Source: Metarhizobium sp964253915 (GTDB lineage Bacteria; Pseudomonadota; Alphaproteobacteria; Rhizobiales; Rhizobiaceae). From it: a stretch of 64,000 nucleotides of DNA. Under the pieces are notes generated by a model. The model searched no databases. It worked only from the letters and a program-made list of their open reading frames with translations, and had not been told where the DNA came from. Numbering within the stretch: position 1 is the first letter of the stretch; each line of letters starts with the position of its first letter. Shown piece by piece: positions 51,376-59,687 of the stretch. The stretch is from positions 296,316 to 360,315 of the forward strand of contig NZ_CAXUSG020000006.1 of assembly GCF_964253915.1 (NCBI RefSeq), given 5' to 3'. Position numbers and translations under genes: made by a program.

Positions 51376-51879
51376 GTGTCCGATTTACAACCGAGCGGCG
51401 ACGTTGCACGTGACGATATCGTCAAGCTTATTCCCGCTCTGCGCGCCTTTGCGCGAACATTTTGCCGCGATCCCGTCGATGCCGACGATCTCGTTCAGGA
51501 AACTCTTCTCAAGGCGCTCGCAAATCTCGACAAGTTCGAACCCGGAACCCGGCTGAAGTCCTGGCTGTTCACCATCATGCGCAACACCTTCTATACCCGC
51601 ATCAAGGTGAAGAACCGCGAGGTGCCGGGATTGGAGAATTGCTCCAACGAGATGCTTTCCCTCGATGCGACGCAGGAGTGGAGCATTCGTGCCCGCGAGG
51701 TGGAAGACGCCTTTGCCAAGCTGACGCACCAGTATCGCGAGATCCTGACGCTGGTGGTGGTGCTCGGCGAGAGCTACGAGGCCGCTGCCGAAATCTGCGA
51801 CTGTGCGATCGGCACCGTCAAGAGCCGCCTCAACCGCGCCCGTCGACAATTATTGGCCGAGCTTGGCGAGGATGCCTAG
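51376..51879 (+). CDS. EcfG-type (ECF15/26-like) RNA polymerase sigma factor
   Basis: A 167-residue sigma factor. Region 2: IPALRAFARTFCRDPVDADD, LVQETLLKALANLDKFEPGT and WLFTIMRNTFYTR; region 4: QYREILTLVVVLGESYEAAAEI, then AIGTVKSRLNRARRQLL. This pattern matches EcfG, the general stress sigma of alphaproteobacteria. The start is GTG at 51376 with GGAGAGG upstream; the open frame extends further but crosses the promoter. It faces a NepR-like gene and precedes treZ by 77 nt. Rhizobia often carry two ecfG genes, so this could be the accessory copy. Confidence 0.92.
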   Translation: MSDLQPSGDVARDDIVKLIPALRAFARTFCRDPVDADDLVQETLLKALANLDKFEPGTRLKSWLFTIMRNTFYTRIKVKNREVPGLENCSNEMLSLDATQEWSIRAREVEDAFAKLTHQYREILTLVVVLGESYEAAAEICDCAIGTVKSRLNRARRQLLAELGEDA

Positions 51880-51898
51880 AGGCGACAATCGAACGGGC

Positions 51899-51923
51899 GG
51901 AACAATCACACGGGGCCGCTGTT
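51899..51923 (+). promoter_or_regulatory. Possible EcfG-type promoter of treZ
   Basis: GGAAC, 16 nt, TGTT; one base off the -10 consensus. It lies about 34 nt before the treZ ATG. Trehalose synthesis is commonly under EcfG control, which supports but does not prove it. Confidence 0.4.
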
Positions 51924-51956
51924 TCTTCAGACAGACGGAAAGAACACGGAGACCGC

Positions 51957-53816
51957 ATGGAAAATTCATCGACCGTCTTCCCTTCATCTGTTCATGCTGC
52001 CGAGAAGCGGCTTCGCCGGTTCCGCAAGAGTTGGGGCGCCGAGATCCTCGACGATGGCAATGTGCTTTTCCGCATCTGGGCGCCGCAGCAGCCATCGGTA
52101 TCGCTGCGGCTCGGTGGCACGGACAAGCCGATGGTCGGGCGCGATGACGGCTGGTTCGAAACCGTCGTGCCGCGGGTGGATCCGTTATCGCACTATTCCT
52201 TCGTGATGCCGGATGGGGTGGTGGTGCCCGACCCCGCCGCCCGTGCCCAGGCGATCGACCAGCACGGCCCCTCCGTCGTCAGCGATCCCACGGCCTATCG
52301 TTGGCAGGTGCCGCAGTGGCGTGGCCGCCCCTGGTGCGAGACGGTGATCTACGAACTGCACATCGGCACGTTTACACCCGAGGGCACCTTCGATGCTGCA
52401 GCGGCGCGGCTGCCGGATCTGGCGGCACTCGGCATCACGGCGGTGGAAATCATGCCTGTCGCGCATTTTCCGGGAGATCGGAACTGGGGTTATGACGGCG
52501 TGTTTGCGTATGCGCCGCAGCGCCACTACGGCTCGCCGGAGGCGATGAAGGCTTTTGTCGATGCGGCACACCGCCTGGGCCTGATGGTCTTTCTGGATGT
52601 GGTCTACAATCACTTCGGGCCGGATGGAAACTACCTGCATCACTACGCGCCGCAGTTTTTTCATGCCGACAGGAACACACCCTGGGGATCGGCGATCGAC
52701 TACACGAAAAAACCCGTCCGGGCGTTTTTCATCGAAAACGCCCTCTATTGGCTGGAAGAGTTCAACCTCGACGGGCTGCGTTTCGATGCCATCGACAGCA
52801 TCCATGACGAGGGGTCGGAAAAGCATGTCCTGATCGAACTGTCCGAACGGGTGAGGACGACATTTTCCGGTCGCCATATCCACCTCATGACGGAGGATGC
52901 CCGCAACATCACCTCCCTGCACGAGCGCGACGAACACGGTCATGCGCCCCATTACGATGGCGAATGGAACGACGATTTTCACCACATCGCCCATGTGATC
53001 GCCACCGACGAGGGCAGGGGATATTACGGCAATTACATCGACGACCGCTGGCGCAGGCTTGCCCGGGCGCTGGCGGAAGGGTTCATCTATCAGGGCGAGA
53101 TACCGAAAAGCGGCGATGGCCGGCCTCTGGGTGAAGCGAGTGCCCACCTGCCGCCCACGGTTTTCATCAACTTCATCCAGAATCACGACCAGATCGGCAA
53201 TCGCGCCTTCGGCGAACGGCTGACCACGCTTGCAGAGCCGGCGGTGATCCGGCTGCTGATGGCGATGCTGCTGCTCTCGCCACAGATCCCGCTGCTTTAC
53301 ATGGGTGAGGAATATGGTGAGACCGCCCCCTTCCTTTTCTTCAGCGACATGGACGGGGCGCTGGGCGAAAGCGTGCGTGAAGGGCGGCGCGGCGAGGCGG
53401 AAAAATTCGGCGGTTTTGCCGAGGGCCGGACGGCCGACGATATCCCCGATCCGCTCGACCGGGAAACATTCCGTCAATCCCGCCTCGACTGGTCCCGGCG
53501 GGACACGCCGGATGGCCGGGCCTGGCTGGGGATGGTCGGCGAACTGCTTGCCCTGCGCCACGCTCGCATCGTGCCGCTGCTGCAGGCCGCCGGCGGAAAC
53601 AGCGGCCAGGTCATCGTGGCCGAGGACGGGCTGGTGGCCGTGGACTGGATGCTGGGCGAAAGCCGGCTGGAGTTGCGGGCCAATTTTGCCGACAGGACGC
53701 TTCCAAGCCCCGGCATACGCGGCCCGGTCCTTTACGCGCTTTCTCCGGCCGCCGCCGGGGTGCTGGCAAGCGACGGTGAGTTGCCGGCCCGCTCCATCCT
53801 TTTCGCGCTTGCCTGA
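51957..53816 (+). CDS. treZ: Malto-oligosyltrehalose trehalohydrolase TreZ
   Basis: A 619-residue GH13 enzyme releasing trehalose from maltooligosyl-trehalose. N-terminal CBM48-like domain (GAEILDDGNVLFRIWAPQQP). Catalytic blocks: DVVYNHFGPDG, GLRFDAIDSIHDEGSE (nucleophile Asp), LMTEDARN (acid Glu) and FIQNHDQIGNRAFGERL. The TreZ-specific start WGAEIL and the EWNDDFHH loop separate it from GlgB. The partner treY is not in the window. It follows the EcfG-type sigma gene and is possibly controlled by it. Confidence 0.92.
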   Translation: MENSSTVFPSSVHAAEKRLRRFRKSWGAEILDDGNVLFRIWAPQQPSVSLRLGGTDKPMVGRDDGWFETVVPRVDPLSHYSFVMPDGVVVPDPAARAQAIDQHGPSVVSDPTAYRWQVPQWRGRPWCETVIYELHIGTFTPEGTFDAAAARLPDLAALGITAVEIMPVAHFPGDRNWGYDGVFAYAPQRHYGSPEAMKAFVDAAHRLGLMVFLDVVYNHFGPDGNYLHHYAPQFFHADRNTPWGSAIDYTKKPVRAFFIENALYWLEEFNLDGLRFDAIDSIHDEGSEKHVLIELSERVRTTFSGRHIHLMTEDARNITSLHERDEHGHAPHYDGEWNDDFHHIAHVIATDEGRGYYGNYIDDRWRRLARALAEGFIYQGEIPKSGDGRPLGEASAHLPPTVFINFIQNHDQIGNRAFGERLTTLAEPAVIRLLMAMLLLSPQIPLLYMGEEYGETAPFLFFSDMDGALGESVREGRRGEAEKFGGFAEGRTADDIPDPLDRETFRQSRLDWSRRDTPDGRAWLGMVGELLALRHARIVPLLQAAGGNSGQVIVAEDGLVAVDWMLGESRLELRANFADRTLPSPGIRGPVLYALSPAAAGVLASDGELPARSILFALA

Positions 53817-53911
53817 CTTTGCAGCGGCAGGAGGCCGGGCCGTGACGACGCGGTCCTTCTGCTTTTTGCGGAACCGCGGAAAAGTTACCGTTAACGGCGA
53901 AAACGGCTATT

Positions 53912-53925
53912 GAAATCGATTTCAT
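53912..53925. promoter_or_regulatory. LacI-type operator of the second sugar operon
   Basis: Perfect 14-bp palindrome TGAAATCGATTTCA with the central CG typical of LacI-family operators, 41 nt before the binding-protein ATG. The regulator is probably the LacI protein at 58646. Confidence 0.75.
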
Positions 53926-53966
53926 TTTCTGATTTCATCCTCTCATTCAAAGTTTGGGAGGACTTT

Positions 53967-54992
53967 ATGAAGAAATTCATCGCAATCGCATTGGCTACCG
54001 TTGCAACGCTTTCGGTCTCCGCCCTGGGCGCTTCGGCCGAAAGCTTCAAGATCGGCCTGTCCAACGGCTGGGTCGGCAGCGAGTGGCGTACCCAGATGAT
54101 CGACGAAGCCAAGGCTGCGGCCGCGGCGTGGAAAGAAAAGGGCGTCGACGTCGAAGTCGTCGTCCAGAGCGCCAACGTCGATGTGCCCGGCCAGATCGCC
54201 CATGTTCGCAACTTCATCAGCGAAGGCGTGAACGCCATCATCATCAACCCGAACAGCCCGACGGCCTTCGATCCGATCTTCGCCCAGGCGAAGGAAGCCG
54301 GCATCCTCGTCGTCGCCACCGACGCCGAAGTCTCGTCGCCGGATGCCGTTTACGTCGGCATCGACCAGACGGCATGGGGTGCGGCGGGTGCCAAGTGGCT
54401 GTCCGAAACGCTCGGCGGCAAGGGCAAGGTCGTGGCGATCAACGGTGTTGCCGGCCATCCTGCCAACGAAATGCGCGTCGCCGGCTACAAGAGCGTTTTC
54501 AGCCAGCATCCGGATATCCAGGTCGTCAACGAAGTGAACGCCAACTGGGATCAGGCGCAGGGCCAGCAGGCCATGCAGAACATCCTGGCTACCTATCCTG
54601 ACATCAACGGTGTGTGGGTGCAGGACGGCATGGCGGCCGGCGCCTGGAAGACGATCATGGATGCGGGCAAGACCGGCCAGATCGCCGCAACCGGCGAAAT
54701 CCGCAAGGACTTCATCGACCTGTGGATCAAGGACAAGCTGAACTCCGGCGCAACCGTCAACCCGCCCGGCGTCATGGCCAGCGCGCTGAACGTCGCCGTG
54801 CTGATGCTGCAGGGCAAGGAACTCAAGGAGCCGGCAACGGCTGGCCAGTACAAGAACGCCATGTACCTGCCGATCCCCTTCATCGACAGCAAGAATGTTG
54901 CCGATGCCGCCAAGCAGCTTGACGGCAAGCCGGGCTACTATTCCTACACCAGCAGCCTGTCGATCGACGAAGCTTCCGCGCTCTTCAAGTAA
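53967..54992 (+). CDS. CUT2-family sugar ABC transporter, periplasmic binding protein
   Basis: A 341-residue ribose-type binding protein. Signal peptide MKKFIAIALATVATLSVSAL with cleavage near ASA. Body: VQSANVDVPGQIAHVRNFI, GVNAIIINPNSPTAFDPIFAQAKEAGILVVATDAEV, and GAAGAKWLSETLGGKGKVVAINGV follow the family. GGGAGG precedes the ATG at 53967. It heads an operon of ATPase, two permeases, LacI regulator and oxidoreductase. The ligand is unknown. Confidence 0.94.
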   Translation: MKKFIAIALATVATLSVSALGASAESFKIGLSNGWVGSEWRTQMIDEAKAAAAAWKEKGVDVEVVVQSANVDVPGQIAHVRNFISEGVNAIIINPNSPTAFDPIFAQAKEAGILVVATDAEVSSPDAVYVGIDQTAWGAAGAKWLSETLGGKGKVVAINGVAGHPANEMRVAGYKSVFSQHPDIQVVNEVNANWDQAQGQQAMQNILATYPDINGVWVQDGMAAGAWKTIMDAGKTGQIAATGEIRKDFIDLWIKDKLNSGATVNPPGVMASALNVAVLMLQGKELKEPATAGQYKNAMYLPIPFIDSKNVADAAKQLDGKPGYYSYTSSLSIDEASALFK

Positions 54993-55008
54993 GCGCTGCA
55001 CGTGATCC

Positions 55009-55041
55009 TGCGCCGGATGCGATGGCTCCGGCGCAGTTTTC
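55009..55041 (+). terminator. Stem-loop with short T-run after the binding-protein gene
   Basis: Perfect 9-bp stem CTGCGCCGG / CCGGCGCAG with an 11-nt loop, followed by TTTT. It likely lets only part of transcription through to the ATPase gene, as is common in CUT2 operons. Confidence 0.65.
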
Positions 55042-55165
55042 CTCTTGGGGCACCTGTTTTTCCCTGCATTGGGATGTGTTCCAGATCTTTGTTTCGGCGC
55101 AAATGCGGACATCAGACCGCACCGGCTCCAGCCGGATTTGCTCCCAGGCTCCTACGGACAACATC

Positions 55166-56671
55166 ATGGCAAAGCTGTCCCTCAGCGGCGTAAGCAAGGC
55201 TTACGGCGCGACCCTGGCGCTACGCCGGGGCGACCTCGATATCGAAGCCGGCGAAGTGCACGTGCTGCTCGGCTCCAACGGCTCCGGCAAGAGCACGCTC
55301 TGTAAGATCGTCGCCGGTAGCGTCCGCCCCGACAAGGGCGAGGTGCTGATCGACGGCCGGCCGGTGACCATTTCCGGGCCGCAGGCGGCACGGGCCCTGG
55401 GGATCGGCATCTTCTACCAGGAGCTCAGCCTTTCCGAGCATCGCAGCGTGGCGGAAAACATCTGCCTGGCCGACCTGCCCGGAAAATCCGGCATCTTCGT
55501 CGACCGCACGGCGCTGGAAGAGCGCGCCAGCCGCTACATCGCCCTGTTTGCCGATGTTGCCGGCGAAGGATTTTCGGCTGAAGCGCTGGTGGGCAACCTG
55601 CGCGCCGACCAGCGGCAGCTGGTGGAAATCATGAAGGCGCTATCGAGCGAAGCGCCGGTGATCATCTTCGACGAACCGACCTCGGCGCTCGACCGGGCAC
55701 AGGTCGACCGCTTCTTCGAGATCCTGCGGCAATTGAAGACCGAGGGCCGTGGCATCATCTTCATTTCGCACCGCATGGACGAAATTACCGCTATCGGCGA
55801 CCGCGCCACCGTCATCCGCGACGGCGAGACGATCAGGACGCTGAAACTGTCGGAAACCGACCCGGCGGAGCTCATCCGCCTGATGGTCGGCGAACACAGC
55901 GACCTGCCGTCCGCCGAGCATGAACTGCCGTCCACCGGGCCGAGCGCGGGCACGCCGCTGCTGTCCGTTCGCAATCTGAGCGGCAAGGGTTTCCGCAATG
56001 TCAGCTTCGACGTGCTGCCGGGGGAAATCCTCGGTTTTGGCGGGCTGCATGGCCAGGGACAATCGGCAGTGCTGCGCGCGTTGTTCGGCGCCTCCATCAT
56101 TTCCGCCGGCAACCTGGAGCTTTCCGGCCGCTCGCTTGCGGTGGCCAATCCGCGCTCGGCGATCCGCAGTGGGCTTGCTTATGTCTCCGGCGACCGCGGC
56201 CGCGACGGTGTCATCCAGGGCCGGCCAATCGTCGAGAATGCGGCGCCGATCCATTATCTCAAGGAGCGCCTGCTGCTCGCCCGGCCATCGGCGCTGCGCG
56301 ACAAGGTTTTGCCGGCGCTCGGCGCCTTGCACACCAAGTTTGCAAGCCTTGCCCACCCGATCGGTTCGCTGTCGGGCGGCAACCAGCAGAAGATCGTCAT
56401 CGCCCGCTGGCTGATCGAGCGGCCGGAGGTGCTTTTGCTCGACGATCCGACCAAGGGCATCGATCTTGCGGCCAAGGCCGATCTCTTCAACCTGATCCGG
56501 CAGCTGGCCGCCGAAGGCATGGCGATCCTGCTGTATTCTTCGGAGGATGCCGAACTGCTCGGCAATGCCAACCGCATCCTCGTGTTCAACGGCGGCGCCG
56601 TGACGCGGGAACTCACCGGCGCGGATCGCACGCGCTACAATCTCTACCAAGCTGCTTATGAGGCTGCGTGA
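55166..56671 (+). CDS. CUT2-family sugar ABC transporter, double-domain ATPase
   Basis: A 501-residue tandem ATPase. First half: Walker A GSNGSGKST, signature replaced by NLRADQRQLVEIMKAL, Walker B VIIFDEPTSAL. Second half: GLHGQGQSAVLR (degenerate P-loop), signature LSGGNQQKIVIARWL, Walker B VLLLDDPTKGIDL. The ATG at 55166 (MAKLSLSGVSKAYGA) starts the conserved domain; the upstream in-frame 48 residues read through the stem-loop region. The stop codon overlaps the permease start. Confidence 0.94.
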   Translation: MAKLSLSGVSKAYGATLALRRGDLDIEAGEVHVLLGSNGSGKSTLCKIVAGSVRPDKGEVLIDGRPVTISGPQAARALGIGIFYQELSLSEHRSVAENICLADLPGKSGIFVDRTALEERASRYIALFADVAGEGFSAEALVGNLRADQRQLVEIMKALSSEAPVIIFDEPTSALDRAQVDRFFEILRQLKTEGRGIIFISHRMDEITAIGDRATVIRDGETIRTLKLSETDPAELIRLMVGEHSDLPSAEHELPSTGPSAGTPLLSVRNLSGKGFRNVSFDVLPGEILGFGGLHGQGQSAVLRALFGASIISAGNLELSGRSLAVANPRSAIRSGLAYVSGDRGRDGVIQGRPIVENAAPIHYLKERLLLARPSALRDKVLPALGALHTKFASLAHPIGSLSGGNQQKIVIARWLIERPEVLLLDDPTKGIDLAAKADLFNLIRQLAAEGMAILLYSSEDAELLGNANRILVFNGGAVTRELTGADRTRYNLYQAAYEAA

Positions 56672-57660
56672 TGGCTGAAACCGGCACCGCAAAAGCGTCG
56701 ACATCGGGCGGCTTCAAGCGCTGGATCGAGCGCTACCCGTTCCTGCCGGCACTCGGCATCCTGATCATTCTCCTGGCCCTCAACGGCATCTTCTCGCCCA
56801 ACAGCCTGAGCTATCGCTCGCTGACGGGACTGATCAGTACTTATCTCGCACTGATCATGCTGGCGATCGCCCAGACCTACGTCATCTTCGCCGGCGATAT
56901 CGATCTTTCCGCCGGCGCGGTCGTCTCGCTCGTCAACGTCGTCATCATCGTGCTGATGGAAAAGATGGGCGGCGGAGGACTGGCGGTGTTTGCCGCGCTC
57001 GGTATCGGCGTGCTGACCGGGCTTGTCTGCGGCCTGATCAACGGCATCGTCGTGGCCGGCCTGCGGTTGCAGGCGATTGTCGCCACCTTCGCGACCAGCA
57101 TCTTCTTCACCGGTTTTGCACTCTGGGTGATGCCGGTGGCCGGCACGCCGGCGCCGGCCCTGTTCTGGCGCACCTACGGCAGCAAGCTTCTCGGCCTGCC
57201 CTTCGTTTTCTACGTGCTCGCCGCGCTGGCCATCCTGCTGTTCGTCATCTCGCGCACCCGGCTGGCGTTGCAGCTTCTTTCCGTCGGTGACGATGCGCAG
57301 GCCGCTTACCAGACCGGCCTTCCGGTGACGCCGATCCGGATCAAGGGTTACCTGCTCTGCGGCCTGTTTTCGGCGCTGGCGGCATTCTGCGTCACCGGCG
57401 ATACGGCCAGCGGCGATCCGCTGGTCGGCGGCAAGATGACGTTGTTCAGTGTTGCGGCAGTGGTGCTGGGCGGCAGCGCGCTTGCCGGCGGCTGGGGAAC
57501 CGTTGTCGGTTCGCTGCTCGGTGCGCTGACGATTGGCCTGATCAATTCGCTGGTGTTCTTCATCGGCACGCCGTCGGAATGGCAGAATTTCGTCCAGGGG
57601 CTGGCGATCCTCGTCGTGCTGATGGCGGGCATCCTGGTGGGCAGGAGGGCAAGGGCATGA
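56671..57660 (+). CDS. CUT2-family sugar ABC transporter, permease 1
   Basis: A 329-residue multi-spanning permease with RbsC/AraH signatures: IAQTYVIFAGDIDLSAGAVVSLVN, LICGLINGIVV-like central helix, and VVLGGSALAGGWGTVVGSLLG. The ATG at 56671 overlaps the ATPase stop (TGATG). It pairs with the second permease gene to make a heterodimeric channel. Confidence 0.93.
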   Translation: MAETGTAKASTSGGFKRWIERYPFLPALGILIILLALNGIFSPNSLSYRSLTGLISTYLALIMLAIAQTYVIFAGDIDLSAGAVVSLVNVVIIVLMEKMGGGGLAVFAALGIGVLTGLVCGLINGIVVAGLRLQAIVATFATSIFFTGFALWVMPVAGTPAPALFWRTYGSKLLGLPFVFYVLAALAILLFVISRTRLALQLLSVGDDAQAAYQTGLPVTPIRIKGYLLCGLFSALAAFCVTGDTASGDPLVGGKMTLFSVAAVVLGGSALAGGWGTVVGSLLGALTIGLINSLVFFIGTPSEWQNFVQGLAILVVLMAGILVGRRARA

Positions 57661-58649
57661 GCATGGTCAACGAAACGGGCGCCGGCAAAACCACTGCGGC
57701 GATTTCCGAATTCCTCAAGCGGCCGCTGGTCATTGCGCTGGTGCTGATCGTCGTGCTGCTGTTTGCCGGCAACGCCCTGTCGCCCGGCTTCGCCTCGGGC
57801 CAGCAGATCCTCCGCCTGCTCATCGTTGCGGCCCTTCTCGGCATCGTTGCCGCCGGGCAGAACGTCGTCATCCTTGGCGGCCGGGAAGGGATCGATCTCT
57901 CCGTCGGCGGCGTCGTGTCGCTGTCGGCCATCGTCGGCGGCAATGTGATGAACGGCGCCGACATCGGCATCGTGCCGGCGGTTTTGGCCTGCCTCGCGGT
58001 CGGTGGGTTCTTCGGTCTCCTGAACGGCCTTGGCGTGACGCTGCTGCGCATCCCGCCGCTGGTGATGACGCTCGGCATGCTCGGCGTGCTGCAGGGATTG
58101 TTGATCGTCGTGCGCCAGGGCATCCCCTCCGGCCAGGCCGCCCCCGGCCTCTCCAGTTTCGTGACGCAGCCGTTCCTCCTCGGCCTGCCGGGCATCATCT
58201 GGCTCTGGGTGCTGATCGGGGTGGCGATGGCACTGATGCTCACCCGTACCGTCTTCGGCCATCGGATCTATGCGATCGGTTCCAATGAGCATGCTGCCTA
58301 CGTGGCGGGCGTGCCCGTCAAGCTGATGCGCGTCTCCGTCTTCGTCATCTCCGGCATGTTTGCGGCCATCGCCGGGCTGTGCCTGCTCGGCTACTCCGGC
58401 TCTTCCTTCGCCAATGTCGGCGAACAATACATGCTGCCGTCGATCATCGCCGTCGTCTTCGGCGGCACCTCGCTTGCCGGCGGCAAGGGCGGATATACCG
58501 GCACCATGGCCGGCGCCGTGCTTCTCGTCATCCTGCAAAGCATCCTGACCACCGTCAACATCGCCGATTCCGGCCGCCAGATGGTGTTCGGCGCGACACT
58601 GCTGCTCCTGATGCTGCTTTATGGTCGCGGGCGGGCGATGCGGGCATGA
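57657..58649 (+). CDS. CUT2-family sugar ABC transporter, permease 2
   Basis: A 330-residue permease. Family blocks: IVAAGQNVVILGGREGIDLSVGGVVSLSA, LNGLGVTLLRIPPLVMTLGMLGVLQG, and AVVFGGTSLAGGKGGYTGTMAGA. It overlaps both neighbours by 4 nt (ATGA), so the two permeases and the LacI regulator are translationally coupled. Confidence 0.93.
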   Translation: MSMVNETGAGKTTAAISEFLKRPLVIALVLIVVLLFAGNALSPGFASGQQILRLLIVAALLGIVAAGQNVVILGGREGIDLSVGGVVSLSAIVGGNVMNGADIGIVPAVLACLAVGGFFGLLNGLGVTLLRIPPLVMTLGMLGVLQGLLIVVRQGIPSGQAAPGLSSFVTQPFLLGLPGIIWLWVLIGVAMALMLTRTVFGHRIYAIGSNEHAAYVAGVPVKLMRVSVFVISGMFAAIAGLCLLGYSGSSFANVGEQYMLPSIIAVVFGGTSLAGGKGGYTGTMAGAVLLVILQSILTTVNIADSGRQMVFGATLLLLMLLYGRGRAMRA

Positions 58650-59662
58650 ACGACCGGCCCAAGATCAAGGACATCGCCGAGCGGGCGGGGGTGTCGCCGG
58701 CGACCGTCTCCCGGGCACTGACCGATTCCGGCCTGGTGACGGAAGCGACGCGGCGGCGCATCCACGAGATCGCCCGCGAACTGAACTATCGGCCGAATGT
58801 CCGGGCACGCAATCTCCGCACGCAGCGCTCCATGGCGGTGCTGCTGGTGGTGCGCGATGTCGGAAACCCCTTCTATCTCGACGTCCTCAAGGGCGTCGAG
58901 GCCGTTGGTCGCGCTACCGGCTATTCGGTGCTGATGGGCAACACGGAAAACGATCCGGAGCGCGAGGCGGAATATTTCGACATGCTGCGCGACGGCCATG
59001 CCGACGGCATGATCCTGATGACCGGCAAGCTGCCGGGCGAGATTGCTGGCCAACCCTCCGGCATCGAAGACCTCGCCGTTGTCGTGGCGCTGGAAATCGT
59101 CGAGAATGCCGGGCTTCCGCATGTGCAGATCGACAATACCGCTGCATCGCGCTCGGCCGTGCGCCATCTTGTCGAACTCGGGCACCGGCGGATCGCCCAT
59201 ATCACCGGTCCGATGCCGGAAACGATGAGCGTCGGCCGCCGCGAGGGTTACCGCCAGGCGATGGCCGAAGCAGGCCTCGAGATACCCAACGGTTACGAGC
59301 AGCACGGCAACTACCTGCTGGAATCCGGCCGCGACGCCGTGCGCCACCTGCTGGCGCTGGAGGAACCGCCGACCGCCATCTTCGTCGCCAACGACGAAAT
59401 GGCCTATGGCGCGATCCACCAGTTGCGGCGCATGGGGCGCGATGTGCCCGGCGATGTTTCCGTCGTCGGCTTCGACGATCTCTATCTCAGCCAGGCCTTT
59501 CATCCGCCGCTGACCACGGTCAGCCAGCCGCGCCTCGACATCGGCCGCATGGCGATGACCGTGCTGCTGGCCATTCTTGCCGGCGAGGCCGGCCCCCCTG
59601 AACCCATCGTCATGCCGACGGAGCTTCTCGTCCGCGCCAGCACGGCGCCTCCACCGGCCTGA
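58646..59662 (+). CDS. LacI-family transcriptional regulator
   Basis: A 338-residue repressor. N-terminal LacI helix-turn-helix IKDIAERAGVSPATVSRALTDSGLV followed by the hinge helix YRPNVRARNLRT. A periplasmic-binding-protein-like domain follows: VVRDVGNPFYLDVLKGVE, HLVELGHRRIAHITGP and VPGDVSVVGFDDLYLSQAFHPPLTTV. It sits inside the operon it probably controls through the operator at 53912. The effector is presumably the transported sugar or its product. Confidence 0.95.
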   Translation: MNDRPKIKDIAERAGVSPATVSRALTDSGLVTEATRRRIHEIARELNYRPNVRARNLRTQRSMAVLLVVRDVGNPFYLDVLKGVEAVGRATGYSVLMGNTENDPEREAEYFDMLRDGHADGMILMTGKLPGEIAGQPSGIEDLAVVVALEIVENAGLPHVQIDNTAASRSAVRHLVELGHRRIAHITGPMPETMSVGRREGYRQAMAEAGLEIPNGYEQHGNYLLESGRDAVRHLLALEEPPTAIFVANDEMAYGAIHQLRRMGRDVPGDVSVVGFDDLYLSQAFHPPLTTVSQPRLDIGRMAMTVLLAILAGEAGPPEPIVMPTELLVRASTAPPPA

Positions 59663-59687
59663 CATCGACATTTTCAAGGAGCAGATC

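Noticed and set aside
51957..53816. GlgB (branching enzyme) as identity of the GH13 protein
   Set aside because: The spacing of catalytic blocks, the EWNDDFHH loop and the overall length fit TreZ, and the long GlgB N-terminal domains are missing.
53870..53911. GGAAC...CGTT upstream of the second sugar operon
   Set aside because: The spacing is 14 nt, too short for EcfG; the LacI operator explains the region better.
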